Shown here: positions 34,433-46,269 of the stretch, piece after piece
Layout: the number at the start of each line of letters is the position of its first letter
How positions within the stretch are numbered: the first letter of the stretch is position 1
Assembly: GCA_023512835.1 (NCBI GenBank)
Contig: CM042087.1
Span: forward strand, 46,916,249-46,980,248
Length of the DNA: 64,000 nt
Direction: 5' to 3'
Origin: Taxillus chinensis
Taxonomy: Eukaryota; Streptophyta; Magnoliopsida; Santalales; Loranthaceae
Notes under the pieces: model-generated
Database searches by the model: none
Seen by the model: only the letters and a program-made list of their open reading frames with translations
What the model was told of the DNA's origin: nothing
Translations under genes and position numbers: made by a program

Positions 34433-35569
34433 ATGCCATCCGCCTGGCCGATTTCGGGTAATCGCCTGGAATTTCTTCCTCACATACCCTCGTTGCTCTC
34501 TTTCTAAACACGAAGCACTCTCCCAATTGCAAAATATCCCGACTCCCGTCAATAAGAAATTCATTAAGGTTTGCAGGGAATTTCACGACAACGGGGAGCC
34601 ACACATACATGCTCTCATCCAATTTGAGGGCAAGTTTAGATGTTACAATCAACGGATTTTTGATTTGGTCTCTCCACACCAATCAACCTCATTCCATTGT
34701 CACATCCAAGGTGCACGGTCAAGTTCCGATGTCAATGCGTACCTTGACAAAGATGGTGACACGATTCAACATGGTGAATTCCGGACCGACCGGCGATCTG
34801 CAAATGGCGATAATCAATCTAATAAAGACGTGTATGCCGAGGCTTTAAGCACTGGGTCAAAAGAGTCGGCATTACATATCATTCGAGATAAGGATCCAAG
34901 AACCTTTTTATTGCAATACCACAATATTTCTTCTAACATCGACAGGATATTTGCTCCGCCACCGCCATTTTTATTCCAAAATGGCAAGACAATTCTTTTA
35001 TTATTCCGGACAATCTAGAACAATGGTTGGGTGATCAATTTGTTATGGATCGCTGCTGTGACAGATTTTCATAATGGATTTCGAAAGCGTATAGATATTG
35101 ATCGCCCATTATCTGTAGTTATTGAAGGTCCCAGTAGAATCGGGAAAAGCTGCGTGGGCTAGATCATTAGGACCACATAACTATCTATGTGGTCATCTTG
35201 ATTTTAATCCACGTAGTTACTCAAATGACGTCGAATATAACGTCATCGATGACGTCGAACCCGCTTATTTAAAATTGAAGCATTGGAAACATCCGATAGG
35301 AGCACAAAAAGACCGGCAATCCAACCGCAAATATGGCCGACCAGTCCACATCAAAGGTGGGATCCCTTCAATCGTGCTCTGCAATCCAGGAGACGGGTCC
35401 AGCTACAAAGACTTCTTAGAGAAGCCTGAGAATGCATCTTTAAAAGACTGGACCGTCCAAAATGCTTGGTTCGTCTTTATCCAATCAGCACTTTATAACA
35501 CCAACACCGAGGATCCACGCGAATTAACCTGACTACGAATTGCTCATCTCATACTACACGCATGGATAA
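34433..35569 (+). pseudogene. geminivirus Rep (C1) copy B, broken
   Basis: Best preserved Rep copy. All three rolling-circle motifs lie in one open frame (34434-35018): [14 protein letters not shown] and AYLDKDG. A frameshift just after the ATG (34433) puts that frame out of step with the start. After 35018 the frame changes. The Walker A box GPSRIGKS is present but is followed within a few codons by a stop. The helicase remainder ([23 protein letters not shown]) is open in another frame at 35122-35532. Same length as copy A with independent indels, so the two copies decayed separately after duplication. Confidence 0.93.
34609..34848 (+). pseudogene. C4-like frame overlapping Rep, copy B
   Basis: Same start, length (79 codons plus stop) and stop as 28671-28910, in a different frame from Rep. 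See that entry for the reasoning. Confidence 0.5.
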
Positions 35570-35805
35570 CAGGACTGGCGATATGATAACTTCCGAACAG
35601 TGACCGCGGCGAATACATATGGTTAGTAAAGAATCCATTATATTTCAAGGTAATCATCACCGCCAAAGGCCTTTCGGAGACCCATATGACATTATCACTA
35701 TCCAGATCCGCTTCAACCATAATCTACGCAAATCACTTTGTATTCACAAATGTTGGATCAACTTCGAGATCTGGACCAGATTAACACCCACTTCTTCGGC
35801 GTTTA
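35562..35805 (+). pseudogene. REn copy B, truncated at the inversion junction
   Basis: Matches 29621-29867 (GDPYDIITIQIRFNHNLRKS present) and stops at 35805, where sequence switches to the inverted Rep fragment. Confidence 0.85.
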
Positions 35806-36293
35806 TCCAGGATCGCCGGTCGGTCCGGAATTCACCATGTTGAATCGTGTCAACATCTTTGTCAAGGTACGCATTGACATCGGAACTTGACCGTGCACCT
35901 TGGATGTGACAATGGAATGAGGTTGATTGGTGTGGAGAGACCAAATCAAAAATCCGTTGATTGTAACATGAAACTTGCCCTCAAATTGGATGAGAGCATG
36001 TATGTGTGGCTCCCCGTTGTCGTGAAATTCCCGCAAACCTTAATGAATTTCTTATTGACGGGAGTCGGGATATTTTGCAATTGGGAGAGTGCTTCGTGTT
36101 TAGAAAGAGAGCAACGAGGGTATGTGAGAAAGAAATTCCGGGCGGTTACCGAAATCGGCCGGCGGATGGCATGTTTTGTAAATAAGGGGTGAACACCGGT
36201 CGGAGCACTCAAAAAGTCCCCGGTTGATTTGGTGTTTTGGTGTTGAATTTATAGTAGGAGCCGCCGATCGTACACAACGTGACACGTGTAGGT
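35806..36293 (-). pseudogene. inverted Rep N-terminal fragment, copy C
   Basis: On minus this carries the TATA region, the Rep start near 36178, [20 protein letters not shown], the HIHALIQ motif and the AYLDKD motif, with a missing base near the start, one near 35980 and others. It ends at 35806 inside Rep. It is the reverse complement of about 34300-34790. Confidence 0.92.
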
Positions 36294-36395
36294 CATCCGG
36301 AATAATATTGTATTACATTACGATGCCAGGAATAATATTGTCATGTAGGTCATCAAGTAAACATGTGGGATGTTCTATTAATGGGCCACCAATGT
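36287..36395 (+). promoter_or_regulatory. inverted viral intergenic region, copy C
   Basis: Contains two TAATATTGT sites (36303-36311 and 36333-36341), each preceded by GGAA, and GTAGGTCATC on both sides. It looks like a duplicated origin loop. The virus-related sequence ends near 36395. Confidence 0.65.
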
Positions 36396-39009
36396 AAAAG
36401 AAATCAGATTCTCTACTATACAATATTTTTGTTGTGCTTTAAAACTTTAAAACTATATAGTTTTGAAATCCTTTTAAAAAATCATACCAATATAATATCG
36501 TTTTAGGATAAAAACAGCAAAAACGTAATAATTCTTATTGTTACAACAGAGAAAATTCTAATTCTACACAAAAAAAATTATACATAGCATTACATTGCTC
36601 AAATAAATGTTTTAACAAGTATTTTATTTTACTTTTTACTTTATTAAAAACTATTATTGTTACTTAAAAAATAATAATCAATTTCAACTCAAATTAATTT
36701 CTCACACAACCAAACCAAAAAAAAACCCCAACCTATATTTGTGTCGGTGATTTCTTCAACGTGTTGTTTTTCTTTGTGTTGGTCACATTGTGGTGACGAG
36801 CCCTTGGTTGGTGAATCAAGTTGGGCACATTAGGGTTGAGAAAAAAATCGATGAATTAATTAAACCCGATAATTTGACCGATGGAAAATCGAATAAGTCA
36901 AAAATCGAATAAACCGATTAAATAAATGGTGCAACCCATCCAAATTAATCGTCAAACACTTTTGTATGAGGAATTTTCTCGGACACGTATGAAATATAAA
37001 GATTTTATAAATTGAATGTGAACATATATCGGTTGCGAATTTCTTAGGTTCAATATAAAGATATTTTTGATAATGACAATTTATTTGATTTAGTTTGTTG
37101 GGATTAGATATAAGATTCTACATTATAGTTTGTATTGATGTTGTGAATTAAACGTGAGAAATTGACGATGATAGGATTGACAGAAAAACTATTAATGTGA
37201 TTTAACTCAATAAATTGACCGTTCAAAAACCGAATAAATTGTTTTGGGTGGGTTAAGAAATTTTATCAATCCAATTGAAAACCAAAAATTTAGTTTAACA
37301 AAGTAGTGACACCCGCCCAAACCGACCGAGGATCACTCTAGGGCAAATTGTATTTACGCAAAAATTATGTAGGCAAATCGTGCGGTGGCAAGCCCCTGGT
37401 TGGTGTTAACCACAACAAACGACATCGAGTCACTTTCCTCCCAATCCCCATCAATGGCAATCCTCGGGATGCGCTCTAGCAAGCGCTTATGCCCAGGCGC
37501 GATGCAACTATGAGAGCCCCTATGATGAGGACAAGCCGTGGTTTCGCCTCAAAATGTCCTTGGTTGCTACATTAGTCGTTGCCTTGTGAATCGTTGTCTT
37601 CTTTTCCATGCTCGTTGGTCTAAGCATAGTATTTTTCAGGGAAGCAATGTGCGGAGACCCTTCTACGACGAATTATTGACGTTGAAGCGACATCCAATTA
37701 GAAGTCTTAAGGGTGAATCGAATCGGGTCCTTGACAAGTTCTACCTGACGAATCAACAATTTGTGAATTATTATTAGATAGTTGTGTTTATCCCATCCAT
37801 GATTGTTTTTCTAGTTTCCACAGTTTATGAATGCAACATCATAAAATGAAAAATTTTAAATTTTAAATTTTTATATAGGCTTTCAAAAATGAAGGGTACT
37901 ACACTTTGTAAAATAAAATTTCAAGATGAATAATAGTTTTAAAAGATTGCGAAAGACAAGTTTTTTGTTTCATTCTTTTATAAATAAAGAAAAGAACAAT
38001 TTTACACTACTATCGGAGATGTCCATATGTCTATTAGAACATTAGTATTAGATTTCTTATACGAACTGTTTTATTTTATTTACGAAAAAAAATTAAAAAA
38101 GTCATAAAATTATCTTCATAATAAAAGTTATATATTTAACTTTTTTATGAGATTTGCATAATATTTTTTAATGTAGTGAGAAATCTTGTTCACTTATATG
38201 ATTTTTAAATTATAAAATATAATAGTTAAAAAGTAATAATTGGAAGATAAAAAGTAAAAAAGATAAACAAATGATAAAAGTAAGAGTAAAAATATTATTT
38301 TAATAATATAATAAACAATTAAGAGATTTATTTTGACATGTATTTGTATATAAAAATAAAAAGTACTTTAAATTTTAAATTTTAGGAAAAACAATAAGGT
38401 GTCTGGTGTTAATGCTTTACGACATATGTCTTTTGGATACGGATATTGGTACCCATGAATTTATAAGATTCTCGTGGTGTATAAGTTAGCTCCTTATTTT
38501 GATATCAAAACTCCTTAAAATTTTAAAAATATCCTTATTCATAATATTAGTTCTAACAAATTCTAACCACAGCCCACAACCCTATTCAATCGTTTTGATC
38601 TTCCTCCTCGCTCCTCCACCTCCGTCTCTCGACCACTTTCGTCATCGCTACCTCCTTTTATGTCTCCCCTTACTTAAATCCCTTTGCTTCCTCGTTTTTA
38701 ATCTCTCCACCTTCATTTTCTCCTCTCACGACGTACACATGAATTACCTTACGCTCATGAGATTGCGGAATACATTAGAAATGGTTGGTATATTCCCATT
38801 AAATCCATTCATTCACACCAAATGCAGCTAAATATGTTGGCAAGCTCAAATATAGAAGATGGAAAACTATCTTGTCAAGCCAAATTTGATTTGATTGTCA
38901 ATTGCTTTGTGGATAATGATAGAATGATTCAGCTAAAGTTAAAGAAACTAAAGGAAATTGCACATCCTGAGTTAACACATATTTTAGAAGGTGCATAAAT
39001 GACACTTCA
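36396..39009. other. AT-rich spacer, no gene recognised
   Basis: An open stretch at 37538-37777 (plus, 79 codons) and another at 38499-38831 have no recognisable domain, and the surroundings are full of stops. CCCTTGGTTGGTG near 36802 recurs as CCCCTGGTTGGTG near 37395. Otherwise nothing definable. Confidence 0.5.
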
Positions 39010-39305
39010 AGCAAATATTATGTTTAGGCAGAGGTGAAGGCAAGCTTGGAAAAGAAAATGTAAAGTACAAGGTTGTTGCAGACGTCAAAATCCACGGGAA
39101 GGTGTTCATTGTGGGAGATTTAGTCATGGTGTTCTTGCAAAAGGAAAGATTTCTAGTGGGCATATATAACAAGTTGAAGCTAAAAAAGTATGGATCATAT
39201 ATAGTGTTGAAGAAAATCAATAACAATAAGTACATGATTTACTTGCCAGATAGCATGAACATCTTGTGTACATTCAATGTGATTGATCTTTTTGCCCACA
39301 TTTGA
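39010..39305 (+). pseudogene. Ty3/gypsy integrase C-terminal fragment
   Basis: Plus strand: [19 protein letters not shown], then [18 protein letters not shown] and [20 protein letters not shown], ending at a TGA at about 39303. This is the basic C-terminal domain of plant gypsy integrases. The upstream part to about 38880 has weak matches only. It is a relic with no LTR nearby. Confidence 0.85.
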
Positions 39306-39529
39306 GTTCTTTTCAAGTGGAGTGGAGGAGATAGGACAATTAGTCCTACAATTTAAATAAGAGATAGACTATAAACTTTCTAAATGAGATATGCTAAAAA
39401 AGACATGATTTTCATCTTTTTATTTAATTATATTTTCTCTCATTTAAGTATTTTTTTTCTTGATTTTATATTTAAATTCTCTGAAGTTTTATTTAATTAT
39501 GTTTCCTTTTATTTTTAGTTTAATAACTA

Positions 39530-39683
39530 TTAGAATCGGGCAAAGATAAAGGTCCGATTATGTGTCACGATATTATCCGATTAAATGTCACGATGCGTTT
39601 TAAAGCCATGCGGGCGATGTGGCAAACCCAAAATAGATCGTATTGTAACACTTAATCGGACCTTTACCTATGTTCAATTCTAA
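39530..39683. repeat. MITE-like hairpin element
   Basis: Terminal 31-base arms (39530-39560 and 39653-39683) are inverted repeats matching at about 26 of 31 positions, ending in TTAGAAT/ATTCTAA, and the pairing continues inwards. The total of 154 bp with no coding capacity fits a miniature inverted-repeat element. Confidence 0.6.
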
Positions 39684-40515
39684 CAATAACAATTACATCT
39701 TTTAATGCTTTAAAAGATTACCTGTTATATAAAGCCCTTTTTGTGATAGTTTGAAATACACTTTTATTATTATCACTTTTTGGATTATCAAATTGTTCTC
39801 TTGCTAGTAGATTTCAGTTGAATATCATTGATAAAACTCTTCTATTTCTTGCGTTCTATATGTCACTCTAAATTAAACAAATTTTTTGTTTGCTCACATT
39901 TAACATTTTCGAATTAGCTTCTGCCTCTAATTCTAGGCCTCCAAACACATTTTAATTATGAGAAACTTGGCCATTACATACGTTTGCTTGCTGAACTTTC
40001 TCCACGTTGATACACAACACTTTACTCGTTGCAATCAGCACATCAAACATTGCAATTAAGACTTAATTACGGAATGTATTAATTTTTTATTTTTATAGTC
40101 GTGACTGTCCGAGCTAACTTGAGCGCCAGACTAAGTAATGTTGTTATAGTGTTTTTTTTAAATATATAAAATTTCTTTTTGAAGTCAAGTTACTTTATGC
40201 ATTGGATTTGTTTTAAAACATGGGCTGAAAAATGAAAACACCCGTAAAACAAAATAAAATACGAAGTGAAAACACAGAACATTAAGCGGTTACTAAACAT
40301 AGTTACTGCGTGACCAACAAATGGAAGCACATTAGTTTTATTGTCTAACTTAATGAACAAATGGAAGCAGATGAGGCAGTGTCAAGCAACTCAAATCAAC
40401 CTTGGCATGCTGCCCTCGGCGCCTAGTGAAAAGGCCCATATCAACTCACTGCATACACTAGAACATATTAACTACCTCCTATCAGCGGCAAAAACAAATA
40501 AATAAATAAATAGTT
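39684..40515. other. spacer and ALA 3' flank
   Basis: The last 150 bases should be the ALA 3' UTR (minus). The rest is AT-rich with no gene seen. Confidence 0.5.
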
Positions 40516-43500
40516 TCACGTCTCCTCCCGAGGCTTCTCTTTCCAGCGGTTCGACTCTGCTTCGAACCGTGCCGACAAGCCCACCGTAGTCGGCTGCAGT
40601 GATTTCTGTCGCACCATGTGACAATACTCGGGATCTTTGGATTGTCCATCGGCTCGAATCCAGTGAATCCTTTCGTGGTACATGGGGAAAAACCGCATTT
40701 GAATGGCCGTGAACGCGAAACAGGGGAGGAGAGTAGCGACGGTCACAAAGAGCGTGAGAAGCCAATAAAACGGGGCTGGCATGCATTCCTCAATGAAGAC
40801 TTGGTAGGCAGTGGTGGATGTGTCAGGGTCGATGGCACCGTAGGCCAAGAGGAAAATGTACCAAAACACAATGCTTCCCCAGATGACGACGTGTTGTATG
40901 TATGTGAAGTAGTTGATAGATAGCGCCATTTGGCAGTTCACCACCCATACCACGCAAGTGAACATTGTAGTGCCTAGGATTTCCAAGTCCACCACCCTGC
41001 CACCTTGGTGGAGGGCTTGGTTTCCAGTTTCCCCGATGCAAAAGGAGAAGATGAGGGTGGCACTTAATAACCCATTAAATGCCCACGCTAAGATTCGATA
41101 CCAACTGAATAGAACATTTTGTACACCCTCCTGGTAGAGCAGAGGAAACTATGACACCAGGGAAGAATAGGTGAGAGATGTCGTTAATCTTACAAACCCA
41201 AAAGAAATACAAGTATGTCATGAGTAGAAGAAACGAGAGCGCATGTTTTAGTTACCTTTAGGCATAACTTGGATGATACGTCCTGGTCAAACACTCCCAG
41301 GGCAATCACAGGGAGTGATGTGAAGAATACGTTATAAAGTGATAAATACCAGTCATTGTACACTGCTTGTCCGGAGAATGATGCATAGGCCTCGTAGAAG
41401 AAGATAGTGAAGCCAAAAACAATGTTCTTGTAAAAAAAATAGCTTATCTGCCAAGCAACAGAAAGTACAAAAAAAAAAATGACCCATCTCATTTTCTAAG
41501 CTTTGGCTGTCCGTTTTTCTTAACCGTTGTGTTATGAGGCATACAATATTACCAACCTACCATTGCCGAAATCCTTCTGTAACACCAGTGTCCATGCACG
41601 AGTAGCAACCGCTCTAAAAAGCAAAATTGTGCGATTGCAATATCACTAGACATGGCCGCCTGAAATTGGGAAGAACATGCAATTGAGGGAACGTCCAAAA
41701 CCAGAACTAGATCAAGGGATGATATGTCATATTTTCATTGTTTGGAGTTGGAATTTACCTGCATTCCTTCAGCACCACTAATACCAACTCCAATGTCAGC
41801 TTCCTGAAGCATTCCCACATCATTTGCCCCATCACCAATCGCCAATGTTGTTTTACCTGTTTTCATCTTAACCAGCCTAGTCACCTGCAGTTTTCAAAAA
41901 TCTTATCAGGGTTTTTTTCTTTTCTTTTCTTCCTACCATTAAAAAGTTGCACATCTGCACACCTGGCACATAGATGGATTTAAAATGGGTAGACAGGAAA
42001 ACTCACGAGTGCCTTCTGTTTAGGCGAAGAACGGCAGCAAATAACAGATGCACAGCACATGGCAAGCTCTAAAAAGCTGTCTTTGACATCATCTTCCAGA
42101 GCATATGCTAGAGATTTCCCATCGATGATCAGAGCCAGTGCCTCTGAGCTTTCTCCTGAGGCTTCAAGCAGCATCTTTCCCTCGCTTATCTGATGAACGA
42201 CACTGGCCTTTGATGCCTGAAAAAGTAGAAAAAACTTCATTGAGCTTGCAGATTACAGGATATATAGAGTCAATTTTGCCAAGCCATTACAACTTCTTGC
42301 TTTGGAACTTCTTTAATGCTTTTATCATCTGAATTCCTGGTTCCAAATCACTGGTATAACATTGAGAATAGTTGATTGATTAGCTGATGATAAAATGTAC
42401 GCATGTGCATACACGTAAAGTATTCTCAGTTGACAACCATGTGACACCTCAAAGAACTAAAGATATCGGTATATATAATCATGTTTATCAGAATAAAGAA
42501 TCATGATTGTATATAATCCAGTTTGTGGAGAACCATGTCCATTTGGCATGCTATTGGAACATATAATCATTTATCGCCAACGTTAAAATAAAACTGCCTT
42601 ACAATTGACTAGTTACATCTACTTAACTAATTGCTTTTGACGCCAGAAATAAATAATGCGAAGTTTACCTCCGCAAGAGCAGAATTGTCTCCAGCTTTTT
42701 CCAATGCTTTCAATCCAGGGGCTTCAGAATTTATAATTACTTGCTTCATTTCTTGCCTAAGCAAGCTACAAGAAAAACTTCCAAACAAAAAAAACAAGCA
42801 AAATAAGCAAAGAGATTGTAGATCAAGATGGTAAGGATCTATTATTCCAGAGATGTCTTTAGCCAGCATACCCAATATTTATAGCTGTCTCCATCTTATC
42901 TCCAGTCAAAACCCAAATTTTTATTCCAGCCTGCGCAAGCTTGTCAATACACTCAGGAACCTAGCCAGGAGAGACAAAAAATGTCAGTAAAAATTGTAAT
43001 TCAGAATATTATTAGTGACATTTAAATCGAGGGCTGCATGGTTCCTAGCATGAGAGTTATAATAAAGGTGGTTTCATTCTCCAGTACGCACCCCATTTTG
43101 AAGTTTGTCTTCCACAGCGGTGGCACCAAGAAGAATCATATCTTTTTCAATAGCTTCTGCCACGCTTTCAACCATTTCCTCCCGGTCTGCACTTACTAAA
43201 TTCTTAGCCTGGTTAAATTCCTCACTAAATGCTGCATATTCTGCTTCATCAACCTCCCGATATGCAAGCACCAAAGTCCTCAGACCAGCACCAGCATACT
43301 CATCAATGTGCTCCTTTGTTTCCTGTTCAAACTGCCTCCCATTTTTTGCAAGTCTATCAAACATGACACTGCTTATAAAGAAAAAACAACTAACGTTATG
43401 ACAGATAGTATCAATAGGCAAAAAACCATAACAAAAGTGGGTTTTGAATCTAGGCCGTGTTCCATAAACTCCATGTTTTGTTTTTCATGTACGTAGAAGC

Positions 43501-46269
43501 TTGAGATTAATTTCTCATTTGACAAACCTGTCAGCGCCTTTACAAAGTAGTAGTGGCTTCCCTTCCTCGTTTCTTAAGATGACAGACATGCGTTTCCTTG
43601 AGCTACTGAACTCTATGACATTCAAAAGCTTATATACTCTGCAAGGAATGTGCAAGTATATCAAACCCTCCACAGCATCAATATAGGTCCTAACCGGAAC
43701 ATAGCAAAAACAATTGATAAACAAATATATAAATGTTAAATATAACTTCATCTGTGAAGCATTTTAGAGAGAATTCTCTCTTAATGTGATAGTCTATTTG
43801 GGACCGGCCCCCATAGCTTAGGAGTTTTGTCTCCGTGTTAGGCCTCTAGTCCTCAATGGAACATTTTTTTAAGGAGAGGGTGCAGTTTTTCCGTGTTCCT
43901 AAAATTTGGAATCTTTGCTAAAGCCAATTTAGTTTTGGGGGGAGATGTTGAATCTCTGTTCCGATAATTAAAGCCAATTTGGAGATTAGTGGTGTCTAAC
44001 TCCACATTCATATCGAAAACAATTGATAAATCCCATGGAAATAAAGTGTTTTGTGAAGTAGTGGATAAAATTTGAACTACTTGCGAAAGATGAGATTTTA
44101 GTCAGACTAGCTAACTGATTAGGATCAACTACGCCGCCATGGATCATAAAACTAGACCAATAATTGAATGCTTTAAGAGACGATGAGATGACTAGCTGAG
44201 GCAGAAAAAATGGGTAATTTTATTTTTTGCTCTAATATATTACCTTAAAGAAAATGACCATTAATTTTACCCATTAAGGATTCCCCCCATGCAAGAAAAG
44301 AAATTAAGTTAGTTACCTTAGAACTTTTTGGCCGGACACGTGATCCAATTCCTGGAGGGAGATGCTTGTTTGAGTCCGCTCACAAAATTCAAATCCCAGC
44401 TCCTTTGCTGCAACCAAGAAAGCCGCCTCATCAGGTGATTCAGCTTCATATGAGATCCTCCCTAGTTCCTCATCCACTTCAGGTATTGCGGTATGGCAAA
44501 CTGCAAGTAATCTAAAGAACTTCTGGATCATATCTGCGTGAGGCTCATTAACCCAATTACCGTTCATAATCCTTTCATCCATAAAATTGAACCCTTCAAT
44601 GGCTGGTGGCCTTGTCTCAGTTGCAGTATCCACATCAATGTTTTCTTCTTCTTCTGTCTCTTCTATCTCTTCTCGGCCCAAAGGTGATGACCCCTTTCTA
44701 CTAGCCAAAGCCTTCTCAACATCAGTCACGCCACGGCCGTAAGCTGTGCCACCCACCGAGCACTTGATGAACTCCATTGAGTTGGAAGTCAGAGTTCCTG
44801 TTTTATCAGAAAGTATCGTGTCCACTTGGCCTAGTTCCTCATTCAAATTCGAAGTACGGGCTCTTGCTCGCTTGTCAGCTTCCTCGTAGTACATCTGCAA
44901 ATCTTGGTTGATAAATATGCTCTGGAGTACCTTCACAATTTCAATTGACACATACAAGGAAATGGGGATCAGGTAGCTATACAGCATCAGGGCAGTCAAA
45001 AAATGCAACATTGCAGCAAGAGGCGCTCGCTTGGGGTCATAATAGATTGTAGTCTCATCTGGCCTGAGGTACCATCTTGTCATCATGCCATTCTCTATGT
45101 CCCTCCTCGTTGTAATACCAAAGAAAACTGACCCGATGAAGGATAGAAAAACCAGAAGGGAGAATAAGAAATACACTACTTTATCCGTCCTCTTCTCTAT
45201 CCTACTCCTCTTAGATGGGGGCTTCCTCGAATTCTGAATTACCTTTGTATCATGGCCAGTGAAGATTACCACCCCGAAAATGTAATCAGTGTTTCGTAGC
45301 TTTGAGTCCCTTAACAGAAGCTGCTGAGGTGTAAGAGGATACTGCTGCCCATCAATCTCCAAGCTTCCAACAAAAGAGTAAAGATTTGCATTCGGGTCTT
45401 CACATCTAATGATGGCCCTGAAATTTTCGAAGCTATGGTCCTCTTGCAAGTTTGAAGTCACATCCAGTGCTTGTTTAAGTTTCAAATTGGTTTCTCCATC
45501 AAGGTTAGTAGTCTCAACATAACAAATGGCGTCCTCACCATAACTTGAAGAAATCAAGATAAGATCAGCAGGAAAAAAATCATCTTTTGCCACCTTCACT
45601 ACATCTCCCACTTGCAGATCCCTCCATTTGTAATCATCAAAATTGCCATCTCCACGATGAACTCTAACTTTCCTGTTGTTCATTTCAATATCCTATTGAT
45701 AGTTTCGATTAGTCATTTTCTATAAATGAGACAACAATCGAATGTGCGTAGAATTAAATAACATATACTCTGCAATATCAGTACGATATTTCCTACATCA
45801 CCATTACGTCTTCCCAAAAAGTTAATGTTATAAAAGAACTAAACCAGCAAAACAATAACAATAACACAGTACCTGCTTTTTTCTCCTCCAATCCTCGACA
45901 ATCTCTTTCCCCATTGTGACTCCAAGCACCACCACAAGGGGAAGCACGCTGCTGACGGCCGAGAATGGGGACAGGGGCGTGAAGGACAGAAGTGCGCATA
46001 TGAGGAAATACACATTGGCAACCCTCCGGAATTGCTCGAACAGCGACCTTGGGAGGAAGGTAACGAGAGTGTACTTTGTGGTTTGAACATAGTTGCCCCC
46101 ATAATTGAGAAGACCAGCCCCGTAACACTCGGGATCGTTGCAGAACACAACCCGGGAAAATCCTAGGCCCCCAATCAGGGAGTGCTCTCCATTGAAGGAC
46201 GCTTTCCCACCTGAGAAAGCGTGGATTTTTTTTGTTGAAACGCTGCTTCTTCCTTCTACGACCGACCAT
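40516..46269 (-). CDS. ALA: P4-ATPase phospholipid flippase, ALA9-12 type (one-base frame break in exon 1)
   Basis: It moves phospholipids from the outer to the cytosolic leaflet using ATP, with an ALIS/CDC50 partner, in secretory or plasma membranes. Eleven exons on minus, all phases agreeing: 46269-45873, 45692-44317, 43638-43528, 43368-43092, 42960-42872, 42777-42669, 42216-42007, 41884-41759, 41659-41561, 41447-41256, 41148-40516. About 1205 residues, normal for ALAs. Actuator DGET (45489-45500), phosphorylation DKTGT (44793-44807), KGAD nucleotide-site region (exon 3) and GDGAND hinge (exon 8) are all present. Membrane spans are clear in exons 1, 2, 10 and 11. Sequences such as [17 protein letters not shown] and the C-terminus resemble ALA9-12 more than ALA4-7. 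In exon 1 eight A on minus (46228-46235) stand where seven are needed; everything else is open. Confidence 0.95.

Larger units (their letters stand above)
27950..36395. mobile_element. endogenous geminivirus block (one full unit, one partial direct unit, one inverted fragment)
   Basis: Geminivirus-type replication genes appear three times. Unit A runs from its origin hairpin (28346-28381) to the next hairpin (34264-34316). Unit B continues in the same direction to about 35805. Fragment C (35806-36395) is inverted. Unit A has Rep, C4-like and REn on plus and two genes on minus, so it is bidirectional around the hairpin as in geminiviruses. Subtracting the solo LTR and its target duplication (2174 bp), the unit is about 3.74 kb. 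Edges are set by segments shared between copies: TGCTCAACCAATT near 27977 recurs inverted at 34211, and GGGATGTTCTATTAATGGGC at 36366 recurs inverted near 28050. All genes are broken. Confidence 0.9.
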
